64,000 nucleotides of DNA, from contig NW_026731818.1 in the NCBI RefSeq assembly GCF_028476545.1, forward strand, positions 124,001 through 188,000, read 5' to 3'. Position numbers and translations under genes: made by a program. The DNA is from Physella acuta. Taxonomy: Eukaryota > Mollusca > Gastropoda > Physidae. This document shows positions 42,281-57,200 of the stretch, one piece after another. Positions within the stretch are counted from its first letter, which is position 1. Each line of letters opens with the position of its first letter. The notes beneath the pieces were generated by a model. That model saw nothing but the letters and a program-made list of their open reading frames with translations, searched no databases and was not told where the DNA came from.

Positions 42281-45200
42281 CTATGACTGAAGGAATAAAG
42301 AAACCGGTTAGTTAATTAACAGGACGTTTGTTATGAAAATGGAACGGAACATACAGTGACTACAGACACAGGCGCTCACACTAACCTTCAGGCGATGCGT
42401 CTGGAATCGTTTTCTTGACGTCTTGTTTCTTCCGACAACAGCAGCAGAGCAGGAGTAGAAGCAACAGCAGCAACAACAGAAGAGCCAGCAAGATGTAGTA
42501 GAGGTTCTTGTCCACTGGCTTTATTGGGGCTGGGGAACACATACTAAATCAACATAAACCCCATACAAGCTGGGGAACACATATACTAAATCAACATAAA
42601 CCCCAATAGGGGCTGGGGAACACATACACTAAATCAACAACCCCCCCCCCACCACACACACACACATTTAATACGGGTTGGAGAAGACGTATACTAAAAC
42701 AAGATGGGGAACACATATACTAAATCAACATAGCCCCCACACTTTATAGGGGCTGAAAAAAAACGTGCTAAATGGTAAAGATGTGTGCTAAATTATCAAG
42801 ATAACATTAGGTTTTAATTGAATGGGTTCATTTTTTTTTAATCGTAAAGATTTATAGGAATTGGACATAATTGCGATGCTAAAATAATCACTTCTTTGTC
42901 GTTTAAAAAAATCGACAAAGAAAAACTAAATATAAACTGTTTTCTGACAAAATTAAAAAAACATTTCTACTTCCGGTACTCACTTAAACAAAGATCACCT
43001 TGGAAACCAGCCACGCATCCCTCCAGACAAACGGATGTGTTCCGGTGACAGGTGCCGTTCCCTCCACAGTTGACGCACACTGTCAGGATAGACGGAGAGG
43101 AAACGCTTTTCTTTCATATATCAGTCCGCCCTACCTCCCCTTCCACACCCCTCCCCCAAACACACACACCGTCTGAATAAATGGAAACTCTCCTGCTTCA
43201 TCCTTTCATACACTCGCCCCAACCACTTCACTACCCCAAACCCTATCAGGAGAAAAAAAGAAAAGCCCTTGTTTCATTCTATCATAGATCAGTCCACCCT
43301 ACCTCCTCCCCCCCTAACACAGTGTTTGGTTTAATAGAAACGACCATGTTTCCATACTTCATACATCCATTACTACCCTCTTATAACATAAATTTATAAC
43401 ACAACCTCCTTAACAACTACAGTGAATGCAGCCAGATAGCACAATGATAACACCATTACAACATTCATATCACACAATTATAACACCATTAAAACATTCA
43501 TATCACAAAATGATAACACCATTAAAACATTCGTATCACACAACCATTAAAACATTCATATCACACAATGATCACACCATTAAAACATTTATATCACACA
43601 ATGATAACACCATTAAAACATTTATATCACACAATGATAACACCATTAAAACATTCATATCACACAACCATTAAAACATTCAGATCACACTATGATAACA
43701 TTATTAAAACCCTCAGAATACACAATGATAACACCTTAAAACAGACCTTTACTACAGTCAGGACCTGTGAATGCTGTGACACAGTCTCCCAGACAGGTCG
43801 AGGTGTGGGGGTCAAGCTGACCCCCCACACAGTTGTTAGGCCCGAGAGGGACTATTGCGACTGTTGTTGTTTCTTTTGTTGGTACAGCACTTGTTGGCTC
43901 GGTGGCTGCTGTCGTTACGGCTGTTGCTGTAGTTTCTTTTGTTTCTTGTGGTGTGGCCGTTGTTGGCGCTGGTGCTGATGCTGTTGCTGACTCTGTTGTT
44001 GATTGTGCTGTTGATTCTGTTGTTGATTTTGTTGTTGATACTGTTGTTGATTCTGTTGTTGGTTTTGTTGTTGATACTGTTGTTGATTCTGTTGTTGGTT
44101 TTGTTGTTGATACTGTGGTTGATTTTGTTGTTGATTCTGTGGTGGATTCTGTTGTTGACAATGTCGTTGATTCTGTTGTTGTTACTGTTGTTGTCACTGT
44201 TGTTGATTCTGTGGTGGATTCTGTTGTTGATTTTGTTGTGGTAACTGTTGATTTCGCTAAATCTGTTGACATTTAAATGAGACATTTTTAAACATCAATT
44301 TTCTAACATTTGCCTTTAATCAATACAAGTTAATTCTGATATCTCCTAAATATCAACCTAACATTTTATAATCAACAATTTCTGTATCAACTCTATTGTA
44401 TCCTTTACGTATCAACCGTAATTGTGCTTCTCGTATTAAGCCTAAATAAATTCAACCCTTATATTGCATCAAGGTATTCGATCCTCAGCCTCTATTGCAT
44501 TCTTCTATCCAAATTTCCTATACCAATACTAATATGTGCTTACCAACCTACCTCCCTACCAGCCTATCTGTTTCCCAGCCTGATTGCCAACCTACCTATA
44601 CACAACAATATTTATTTACAAACATATCAACTAAACAGCTTATCTGCTTACCTATCTGTTTACCAACCCACCTTTCTACCAGCATGTCAGTTTATCAACC
44701 TACAACCTGTTAACTAACCTGTTTGCTTACCAAATAACATATTTACGAACCTACCTATGAACAACCTTCCTGTTTACCAACCCAACTCTTCACCAACCAG
44801 TTTACCATCCTAATTATTTACCAACCTGTTTAACCAACCAGGAATTTCTTCGCGCCCCCCCCCCCCCCTCCCCGAAAGAAATGGAATTTATATATAAAAT
44901 ATATATTTACTAGTGTCCGCCTCTCCCCCCCCCCCCCCCCCTCGGAGAAAAAAGTCTGAAAGAAACACTGTACCCAGCCCTCCTTATCTGGCCCGACTAT
45001 CTGGTTACCATCGCAACCTATCTACCAAACCGAAATATTTGCCAACCACAGATCTGCACAACCCTCTCTTTACCTGTTTGCAACCACACTTTAAACCCAA
45101 CCTACCTCATTACCAACCCTCGCTAATCACATCTGTCTGCCCAAACTTACATATTTCTTAACTGCCCAACCTTACTATTTACTAACTGCCCAACCTTACC

Positions 45201-48200
45201 TATTTACTAACTGCCTAACCTTACCTATTTACTAACTGCCCAACCTTACCTATTTACTAACTGCATAACCTTACCTATTTACTAACTGCCTAACCTTACC
45301 TATTTACTAACTGCCTAACCTTACCTATTTACTAACTGCCTAACCTTACCTATTTACTAACTGCCTAACCTTACCTATTTACTAACTGCCTAACCTTACC
45401 TATTTACTAACTGCCTAACCTTACCTATTTACTAACTGCCTAACCTTACCTATTTACTAACTGCCTAACCTTACCTATTTACTAACTGCCTAACCTTACC
45501 TATTTACTAACTGCCCAACCTTACCTATTTTCTAACTGCCCAACCTTACCTATTTACTAACTGCCCAACCTTACCTATTTACTAACTGCCTAACCTTACC
45601 TATTTACTAACTGCCTAACCTTACCTATTTACTAACTGCCTAACCTTACCTATTTACTAACTGCCCAACCTTACCTATTTACTAACTGCCTAACCTTACC
45701 TATTTACTAACTGCATAACTTTACCTATTTACTAACTGCCCAACCTTACCTATTTACTAACTGCTCAACCTCACCTATTTACTAACTGCCTAACCTTACC
45801 TATCTACTAACTGCCTAACCTTACCTATTTACTAACTGCCCAATCTTACCTATTTACTAACTGCCCAACCTTACCTATTTACTAACTGCTCAACCTCACC
45901 TATTTACTAACTGCCTAACCTTACCTATCTACTAACTGCCTAACCTTACCTATTTACTAACTGCCCAATCTTACCTATTTACTAACTGCCCAACCTTACC
46001 TATTTCCTAACTTGCTTACCAAAACTTACCTGTCTTACAGTCCAATCCCCCATACCCCGTATCGCACATCAAGCAAAGTCCAAACTCCACCATGCAGTTC
46101 TCCCCCTGTAAGCAGTTTCTACACTCTAAAATCGGAAACAAATAAATTATTGACCTAATCTGGAGGTGGACGTACCTGTTCTAGGGGGTGCCCTGTCAAA
46201 ACGGCCCGGGACAAATCGGCCCCGTCAAAACGGCCCCGTTAATACGACCCCGTCAAATCGACTCCCAACAAACCGACCCGTCAAAATAGCCCCGTCAAAA
46301 GGGCCCCGACTTATTGGCTCCCGTCAAATGGGCTCCCGTCATATTGACTTGCGACATATAGGCTCCCGACAAATGGGCTCCCGATATTTAGGCTCCCGAC
46401 AAATGGACTCCCGACATATTAACCCCTGACAAATAGGCTCAGGACATATTGGCTCCCGACAAAGCGGCTCCCGACATATTGGCTCCCGACATAAGGGCCC
46501 AAGACAAATGGGCTCCCGGCAAATGGGCTCACGACATTTTGGCTACCGACAAATGGGCTCCCGACATATTGGCTCCCGGCAGTTGGGCTCCCGACATATT
46601 GGCTTTTGACAAAATGACTCCCGACATATTGGCTCCAGAAAAATGAATGATATGACCACTATTGGCATAAAAGTAACCATTGTGTCCTACCTCCAATACC
46701 ACCATAACCTCTTTTTAATGCCCGAATGAAGTTATTTTTTCATGAACCAACATTAATTCACAAACAAATCGAGCCCTTAACAGCTGAATTCCACCAATTC
46801 TAAAGTTTTGATAATGTTTAATTTACAACAGAAAAGATCTGTTGCTTAAAAGCGAGCACAGAAGTGTAAATGTATGATATACATGATGTTAACATGATAA
46901 CAGCATTTTGTTTTGAAAACCTACAAGCACAGTGGCGTAGCGAGGTCGGGTGTCACCCGGTGCGGCACTTAATGGTGTCACCCCCCCCCCCCAGAGGCGT
47001 TGCGACCCTTCCCGGGGACAAACTTTCAAGTTTTCGATTTGCACCCCCCCCCCCAAACTTTCGATTTGCACCCCCACCCCCTCAACTTTTTCTCTATATA
47101 TTTTGCTATTTTTTGCATTGGTGTCACCCCCCTAAATGGTGTCACCCGGTGCGGTCCGCACCCCCCGCCTCGCCTTCGCTACGCCTCTGCGTTAGGCTAC
47201 AGAGGAGTTAAACGAAGACATCAACTTCTACTTACGATGGATATTTTTTAATATATAAATATTCTGAAGGCAACATTTTGTATTTTATATGTCCTGATTT
47301 TGTATTTATACTATATTATTATGCTTGCCTACTACTGCTAAAAAGTTTATTTATAGGCTGATTCTCTCAATGTCTTGCACGACAAAGTGATATAGCCTGT
47401 AGTGTTATTATAACGATTGGGCTCTGTTTGACCCACAAACACTGAATCCCACTGCCGAAACGGTGGGGGGGGGGGGGGCTTTTTGGAACTTTTAACCTTT
47501 TTCTTTTTTAAAATTATTTATATGTAACAAATATTAAAATTCCATTGTAAAAGTTTTAATTGTTTATGAGGGAAAAGGGCCCCTATGTGCCTTGGGCCCC
47601 CATGCCTTGCTTACGCTAGCTTTACGGTAGCTACGCCACTGTGTCAGTGGTCCTTTTGTCTGGAGCCAAATTGACAGAAGCCTTTTTGTCGGGAGCCAAA
47701 ATGACGCTAGCCTATTTGTCGGGAGTCGTAATGACGGGGGCCGTTTTGTGGAGAAACTAAATGGCGGGAGCCTATTTGTCGGGAGTCGTAATGACGGGGG
47801 CCGTTTTGTGGAAAAAACTAAATGACGGGAGACAATATGTCGGGAGCCAAAATGACGGGAGCCTATTTGTCAGGAGCCTTATTGACTGGAGCCCTTTTGT
47901 CGGGAGCCTATATAACGGGAGCCTATTTGTCGGTAGCCTAAATGACGGGAGCCTATTTGTCGGGAGCCTATATGACGGGGTCCATATGTCGCTGGCCCTT
48001 TTGACGGGGCCGATTTGACGGGGTCGTTTTGACGGGGTCGTTTTGTCGGGGTCGTTTTGACGGGGCCGTTTCGTCATTGGCCGAATTGACGCCGCACGGT
48101 TCTAGGGAACAACCTAACCTACCAATGCTGGTCATTGACCTACCAGAGCTGGTGACTATACAACTCAATCTAGGAAAGACCTAATGAAGCTGATGAATGT

Positions 48201-51200
48201 CATACCGAACCTCAGAATGACCTGTTAAAGTTAACAATGACGTGCTGACAAAGCCGATGATGATGGAGAATAGCACTTTGAAACTGAAGAATGACTTACA
48301 GAAACTGGAAAATTAACTATTGGTTCTGAAGAATGATCTACTGAAAATGGGCGAAAATCGGAATGACCTTATAAAGTCGGAGAAATATTTACTTGGGAAA
48401 TGGAGAGTAGTTTACTGACTGGGCATAGGCCATCTAAAGCTGAAGAGTATTCAATATAATTAATAAATAACACTCAAGCTGGAGAATGACTTAGTAAAGT
48501 AACCTTTAAGATATGGTGGATCACGGGGCAGGTGAAGCAGAGTTCACCTCTTTCTGTGACCTGGGCATATGAGGGGATAGTGTGGTCAGCACTATGCCCA
48601 GATGCCTTTACTTTCCCTAACGTAATCCAGGTACCCATCGGAGCTGAGTGAACTCAGGGACGTGCTGCGACTCTAGCCAGGGACCTGAGTGGAGAATGAC
48701 CTACCTAGCTGTTTAAGCTAAAGAATGACCTACCGAGCTGATAAAGCTAAAGAATGACCTACCTAGCTGTTAAAGCTAAAGCATGACCTACCTAGCTGTT
48801 AAAGCTAAAGAATGACCTACCTAGCTTATTAAGCTAAAGAATGACCTAACTAGCTGTTCAAGCTAAACATGACCTACCTAGCTGTTAAAGCTAAAGAATG
48901 ACCTACCTAGCTGTTAAAGCTAAAGAATGACCTACCTAGTTGTTCAAGCTAAATAATGACCTACCTAGCTGTTCAAGCTAAAGAATGACCTACCTAGCTG
49001 TTAAAACTAAAGAATGACCTACCTAGCTGTTAAAGCTAAAGAATGACATATCTAGCTGTTAAAGCTAAATAATGACCTAACTAGCTGTTAAAGCTAAACA
49101 TGACCTACCTAGCTGTTAAAGCTAAAGAATGACCTACCTAGCTGTTCAAGCTAAATAATGACCTACCTAGCTGTTAAAACTAAAGAATGACCTACCTAGC
49201 TGTTAAAACTAAAGAATGACCTACCTAGCTGTTAAAGCTAAAGAATGACCTACCTAGCTGTTAAAGCTAAATAATGACCTACCTAACTGTTAAAGTTAAT
49301 GAATGACCTACCTAACTGTTAAAGTTAAAGAATGACCTACCTAACTGTTAAAGTTAAAGAATGACCTACCTAGCTGTTTTTTAGCTAAATAATGACCTAC
49401 CTAGCTGTTAAAGTTAAAGAATGACCTACCTAGTTGTTAAAGCTAAAGAATGACCTACCTAGCTGTTAAAGTTAAAGAATGACCTGCCTAGCTGTTAAAG
49501 CTAAAGAATGACCTACCTAGCTGTTAAAGTTAAAGAATGACCTGCCTAGCTGTTAAAGTTAAAGAATGACCTGCCTAGCTGTTAAAGCTAAAGAATGACC
49601 TGCCTAGCTGTTAAAGCTAAAGAATGACCTACCTTCCTTGCAGTTTGTCCGAGTATATGCCGGACATCCGGTGCAGAACTTGTTGGTAAACATCGCGCTG
49701 CATTGTCCCTTTCCAAAGCACTTGGTGCATGCTGGGGAGTTTATTTGTGTTGAGGTGAGCTAGTCGGAGTTTATTTGTCTTTAGGTGAGCTAGCCGGAGT
49801 TTATTTGTCTTGAGGTGAGCTAGGCGGAGTTTATTTGTCTTGAGGTGAGCTAGCCGGAGTTTATTTGCCTTAAGGTGAGCTAGCCGTAGTTTATTAGTCT
49901 TAAGGTGAGCTAGCCGGAGTTTATTTGTCTTAAGGTGAGCTAGCCGGAGTTTATTTGTCTTAAGGTGAGCTAGCCGGAGTTTATTTGTCTTTATGTGAGC
50001 TAGCCGGAGTTTATTTGTCTTAAGGTGAGCTAGCCGGAGTTTATTTGTCTTAAGGTGAGCTAGCCGGAGTTTATTTATCTTGAGGTGAGCTAGCCGGAGT
50101 TTATTTGTCTTAAGGTGAGCTAGCCAGAGTTTATTTGTCTTAAGGTGAACTAGCTGGAGTTATTTGTCTTAAGGTGAGCTAGACGGAGTTTGTTTGTCTT
50201 AAGGTGAGCTAGCCAGAGTTTATTTGTCTTAAGGTGAACTAGCCGGAGTTTATTTGTCTTGCGGTGAGCTAGCCGGAGTTTATTTGTCTTGAGGTGAGCT
50301 AACCAGAGTTTGTTTCCATATACGGTTGTATTACATATTGTTTTGTTTTAAAATCCAGTATTTTTATTCTTGAGTGTGTTAGGAGATATGGTATTTTTTA
50401 TTCTTAAGTTTGTTTCGATGTACGGTATTTCTAATTTTGTTTTTCTTTCAACATACGGTATTTCTAATCTGCTGTTGTATTGAGACACGGTACTATAATC
50501 CATCTCCACTTAAATAATTAATACCAAACGGAAACTTTTCACCTAACAGTAAAGTAGTGATGCAATCCCATGGAATCAAGCTATGCCACAATAGTGTCCA
50601 ATCTACAATGGTCTGATGGGGTGACCCGTCAAAAGAGCGCACGACAAATGAGCGCCGACATAAGAGCGCAGACAAAAGAGCGCCGACATAAGAGCGCCGA
50701 CAAAAGAGCGCAGACAAAAGAGCGCCGACATAAGAGCGCAGTCAATTAAAAAAACACATGTTTTACACTAAACGAATAGGACATGGTTAACACTTGTTTT
50801 AATTAAACAATCGGCGAGAGAACAACGTCGTTATTTATATATTATGGTTAATATGTTATGAATGCAGTTTGACAATATTTCTAATCCAAGTAACATGGAG
50901 AAGATCGAATCACAGAAATGGAAGGTTATTATATTGGTCGAAGGCTACTGATATAGACAGGACAGATCAAATGCTGATGGAACTTATTTCTATTTTGTTA
51001 AATTTCATTTCAGTTTATATTCTCACTTTAGGCCTAAAATTTAAAATCTTTGTATGTGTGATTAGATTGAGTTTTGAATAATTGGACTTCACGTTGATTG
51101 TACCACTTTTTTTAGTTAAAGAAACTGAACAATTACTTTTTTAATGAAACAACAAAGAGTTAACATCAAACGATGCCTTCTGATCTGAGTTAATTTTCTT

Positions 51201-54200
51201 GTTTTTATTTATTAAATATGTTTTTTTTTAATTTTTAGTTTGCGCTCTTATGTCGGCGCTCTTTTGTCGGGAAATTAGTGCGCTCTTATGTCGGCGCTCT
51301 TATGTCGGCGCTCTTTTGTCTGCGCTCTTATGTCGGCGCTCTTTTGTCGTGCGCTCTTTTGACGGGGTGCCGTCTGATGGATGGTTATTATCCTTGAACA
51401 CGTGTATAACTCCAGCAACCACTGGTACCATGTGAGACGTACATTTCGAACAACTTCAGCAACATAAATGGTACCATGTGGGACTTACATTTCGAACAAA
51501 AATCGTCTGCTTGGATGTCACAAGTGAAGCAGACGCCATTTTCCGAACAACCACCCTGAAAGCAATATTCACAGGTAGTTCTACATCCGGGGCCGTACCT
51601 AGAGGGGCCACACTCTGTTGAAATAATGATCTTGGGAAAAATTTGTCAGCTTTTGAAATGTGCAGACTTTTTAAAACATCAGAATAATCAAATTAATGGG
51701 TTGACGTGTAGAGGGCACAATTGTTTTTGACTTTTCAAAGATGAAATACAAAAAAATATATTTGCTGTTGTATAATCAATTTGTTGTATGAATTTTTAAG
51801 ATGTTTAAAAAATGTTCTACAATATTTACAAAATAGCAAATCAACTGTAATTATTTTTTTTAATAAGCCTAGCTGAAGCTTGTATAAAGTCAGCTAAAAC
51901 ATTTTGTGTTTTTGTTTTTACTAAAAGTAAACGATGTTGAATTGTTGAATTGTTTAACTGATGGAATAACATAAAAGACAACATACCCGAAAGTACATAA
52001 CACATGCATTCATTAGAATTTCATGAAAAAAAATAAGCGCATCTTTAGAGAGCATCTAAAGAACAGCCCAACGGAGTGGTCTAGCGGTAGAGAGCTGGAC
52101 TGCTAACCCGTAAGTCTCGAGTTCGAATCCGGGTTGAAGTCAGTAGACCGTCCCTGAGTCCATCCAACTCTGATGGGTGCCTAACTCACGTTAGGGAAAG
52201 TAAAGGCGGCTGGGCATAGTGCTTACCACACTATCTCTTCATATGCCGAGGTCACAGAAACAAGCAAACTCTACTTCACTTGCCCCATAGACTTTCAGGT
52301 TGAAAGGGAACTTCACTACTTTTAAAGAACAGCCCAATGTACACCCCTCCTCTGACAAACATGAGCTCCACCTACCCCCAAACAGCTCCATCTCACAAAA
52401 GCCCAGCTGGAAGCCATTAGGTCCCCTGGAGGACGGGTAGACTCTGAACCTGTCGGCTGCGTAGTTCTGGTTCAACCGTCCAATGAACTGGGGCGTCTTG
52501 TCCAGGTACACGGCGTGGTCGGCCACCGCTTCCACCATACCCTGCCGTCCGACACCGTCTTCACCAGTGAAGAGTTCCAGTCTAGGCTCTTTCATTTCAC
52601 TGGCGTCTGTTGGTAGTTTTAGGTGAAGATGGTAGTTTTATGTGAAGATGGCAGTTTTATGTGAAGATGGTAGTTTTATGTGAAGATGGCAGTTTTAGGT
52701 GAAGATGGTAGTTTTATGTGAAGATGGTAGTTTTATGTGAAGATGGTAGTTTTATGTGAAGATGGCAGTTTTAGGTGAAGATGGCAGTTTTAGGTGAAGA
52801 TGGTAGTTTTATGTGAAGATGGTAGTTTTATGTGAAGATGGTAGTGTTATGTAAAGATGGTAGTTTTATGTGAAGATGGTAGTTTTATGTGAAGATGGTA
52901 GTTTTATGTAAAGATGGTAGTTTTATGTGAAGATGGAAGTTTTATGTGAAGATGTTAGTTTTATATGAAGATGGTAGTTTTATGTGAAGATGGTAGTTTT
53001 ATGTGAAGATGGTAGTTTTATGTGAATATTATGTAATGACTCAAGCCTAGCTCTTTGTTTCTTGAGGGATGGGGTGGATTATTTTTATCTAGAATAGTTA
53101 CCTGGGTGTGCGTAGAGAAATATCATTGTGGGCAACAAGACAGTATCTAGATGTATGTCGAAATAATGGTAGTCGCGCTTTGTTGACACTGTGGTCAGGA
53201 AACACGAGTCTGTGCCATAGTTACCGTCCACTGCCCGGTCCGAAGTCTGGCCATTCAGGATCTCGGTACTCTTTGTGGTCAGCTTGGTAGATAACAAGCG
53301 GCCTGTAGTTAACGCCAGAGGTTCAAATTCCAAAAAAATTATTCACTTAAGTCTTGATATATAGTAATGAGAGTTTTAAAAATAAAGCTAATGCGAATAA
53401 GTATACCGACTTTGGTGAATAAACTAAAAAAAGAATAGAGTTATCGTACACGGGAATAGAGAAAAAAATATAGTTTGGCGAAGACAAAGAATAGTGGTAT
53501 AAATGTTATAATATCTATGATTCGGAAATGAATGAATATATACAAAAGAGGAAGTATTTTGTATTTATAAATGCTTGGGTAACTAAAATAGTCGATCCGA
53601 GACTTCGAGAGTGGACTATTCCAATAATAGGTGTGTCAGCTTGACAGTTGTATTACCTAAGCCGAGACTCTGAGAGTGGACTATTCCAATAATAGGTGTG
53701 TCAGCTTGACAGTTGTATTACCTAAGCCGAGACTCTGAGAGTGGACTATTCCAACAATAGGAGTGTCAGCTTGACAGTTGTATTACCTGAGTCACCTGGG
53801 CCATAACGTCCACAGCTCGCGAGCTCCAGTGGACGTCATCGAACGATAAAGGTGGGGTGTTAAATTAGGTAAAGCATTCCGTCGTACGAAATAAGCATAG
53901 ATGTGGGGGTGTATGAATCTGCGACAGTTGAACGTAGGCGAGAGATCGAAGATAGAAGACCAAAGACCTACATAGGCTGATGTAGGTAGAAGACCTAAGA
54001 CAGGGAACTACCTGGGCTGGTGTAGATGGAAGACCTAACACAGGGACCTACTTGGACTGATGTAGGTGGAAGACCTAAGACAGGGACCTACCTGGGCTGA
54101 TGTAGGACAAAGACCTAAGACAGGGACCTACCTGGGCTGATGTAGGACAAAGACCTAAGACAGGGACCTACCTGGGCTGATGTAGGGTGAAGATCTAAGA

Positions 54201-57200
54201 CAGGGACCTACCTGGGCTGATGTGGGTCGAAGACCTAAGACAGGGACCTACCTGGACTGATGTAGGTTGAAGATCTAAGACAGGGACCTACCTGGGCTGA
54301 TGTAGGTTGAAGCCCTAATACAGGGACCTACCTGGGCTGATGTAGAACAGGGACCTACCTGGGCTGATGTAGACCGAACATAAGCTCGCGCCCTCTATGA
54401 GCTCAAACCTCTTGATGCCTGTGATCACGGGGTTGCAGTAGAGGTCCACGGTGAAGTCGTCCTGAGCCTTCCGCTTGAGCTTGCCACACTTGACCGTCTT
54501 TGACGCGGCGTCATCGTAGCGGAACTTGATCACGTCCCGCTGAGCTAAAACCAGACGTCAAAATCTAGGTCAAGTTCATCTTTGAAAAACTAACTTCATA
54601 AACCAGGTGTCAAAATCTAGGTCCACATCATGTTTGAAAAGCTAACTTCATCATCTTCGTTCTCAAGGTTACTATTGAATTGTATTTCCTTTACCACAAG
54701 TAAGTATTACGTTTCAATATGTGTTAAATCCTATTCAACCTGCATTTTTTGGATTTGCCTCCAAAGACTTTGTTTACCCAAGAGCAATCTGTTGTTGGAT
54801 TTTGTAGTTTTTTTTTCTTAAATGGGTTGCTGTCCACAGCTAACGAGCCCCTTCTAGATGAAGATTCGAACTCTAGACTTTTTTGTGATAGCGATTAAAC
54901 GCACTACAGTCTGACCATGCCGTCACCCAAAAAAAAACGGACAAAAACGCGAGATCGTTTGGTTATTTTTTCCTGAACAGTCCAACATTCACTTATTTAA
55001 AATCGTTTTCATTTAAAATTTTAGAGGCCGAGAAGATTTCGTATGGAAATTGTCCTTTTCAATCCTTCAATATTTGCAGTCATACACGGATATTTCAATT
55101 AAATAAAACAGGAATTTGTTGTATAATACGTTTTAAAATAACATCTTTGCTATTTTTATATCACCCCCCACTCCCTTCAAAACCTCTCTCCACCTGTCAA
55201 GGCACATGAGATCATATACGCTAGCCGCAGGTGCTAGCCGCAGGTGCTAGCCGCAGGTGCTAGCCGCAGGTGCTAGACGCAGGTGCTAGCCGCAGGTGCC
55301 AGCCGCAGGTGCCAGCCGCAGGTGCTAGCCGCAGGTGCTAGCCGCAGGTGCCAGCCGCAGGTGCTAGCCGCAGGTGCTAGCCGCAGGTGCTAGCCGCAGG
55401 TGCTAGCCTCAGGTGCTAGCCGCAGGTGCTAGCCGCAGGTGCTAGCCGCAGGTGCCAGCCGCAGGTGCCAGCCGCAGGTGCTAGCCGCAGGTGCCAGCCG
55501 CAGGTGCTAGCCTCAGGTGCTAGCCGCAGGTGCTAGCCGCAGGTGCTAGCCTCAGGTGCTAGCCGCAGGTGCTAGCCGCAGGTGCTAGCCGCAGGTGCTA
55601 GCCGCAGGTGCTAGCCGCAGGTGCTAGCCGCAGGTGCTAGCCTCAGGTGCCAGCCCCAGGTGCTAATTCATTTATTACATAAAAAACATGTTTGAGCATG
55701 TCAGAGTGGGGTTTTGGGAGCGACATGTGTTCGTTTGAAATGATAAAATACGTAAAGTACCTGTAACAAACTTACGATTCAAAGAGTAGGTGAGGTAGAG
55801 TTCAGCAATTTCAGTGACCTCGGCAAAAGAAGGATTAGTCCATTAAGGACTATACCCAGTCGCATTTACTTTCCCTAACGCGAGTCAGGTACCCATCAGA
55901 GCTGGATATCCTCCGACTCGAGAACGGGATGCGAACTCGAGTCTTTCAATCGAACGGCTCTACCATTCGACAATGCGTATAAAACATGTACCTATACACA
56001 AAAACACCCCGACTAAACGACTACATGAAACCGACATTACGGAACTGGGACAAATACGACAAAATTATTCAAGTCGACAAAATGTCTCCGTATATTATGT
56101 TTTTGCGTGCGTTAATATGCGTGTATGTGTGCGCATGCGTGTATGTGCGCGCATACGTGTATGTGTGCGCATGCGTGCGTGTATGTTTAACGCCAGCATA
56201 CACACCTTTATCTTTAACAACGACCCGGATGAAAGCGATAGAATACGGCTGGGAAAATGTCATCGTGACGTCACGATATGACGCGTCCAAACAGGTGTCG
56301 TCATTGTGATCAAATACTTCCGGGTTGCGGGTTGCACCTTTAGGGGCCAGGTCCACTGTGGAACATTAGGTGAGCATCGTATGGGCGGTGTGAAATTGTG
56401 ATGTGTTGCACGTGAGTGTTGGATTGATTGAAAGCTGTGAATGCTGTGTAGGTAGTGCTAGTTAAGTAGGTAGTTCTAGTTACAGGGGAAGTTCTAGTTA
56501 AGTAGATAGTGCTAGTTAAGTAGGTAGTTCTAGTTACAGGGGAAGTTCTAGTTAAGTAGGTAGTGCTAGTTAAGTAGGTAGTTCTAGTTACAGGGGAAGT
56601 TCTAGTTAAGTAGGTAGTGCTAGTTAAGTAGGTAGTTCTAGTTACAGGGGAAGTTCTAGTTAAGTAGGTAGTGAGGTAGTTCTAGTTAAGTGGGTAGTTC
56701 TAGTTACGTGGGTAATTCTAGTTAATTAGGTAGTTCTAGTTAAGTTTTGATAGGATAAACTGACATTATAAGAGTGTTAGTAACTTAAAGAATCACTCGA
56801 CAGTAATACTAAAGGATAGATTGTTGCTTTTGTAGACTAAATTAAAGTTTTACAACCTGTGGGTTGTATTCATTATGTTAGGCGTTTTTAATAATACGAC
56901 GGGTAACATAGACATGCAATACAAGCAATAGATATACAATATTGACACACGATAGATCATGTTGACTTAAAATATTGACACAATACATGAAACAAGCTTA
57001 CAACAAATCAAACAGAAGTACAGTACTGACACACAATAGATAAGACAGAGACACAATAGAGACAGCATACTTACAATACTAACACACTATATATTACATC
57101 GCCAACAGACTTTCAGTAATGACACAACATATGATACAGATACACAATAGAGTCAGCATACTTACAGTACTGACACACAATAGATCACACAGTCGCACCA

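Noticed and set aside
43833-44276. Plus-strand frames opposite the Thr/Ser stalk of gene C
   Set aside because: Antisense shadows of the ACA/TCA repeat; the minus frame continues into a Cys module with splice sites.
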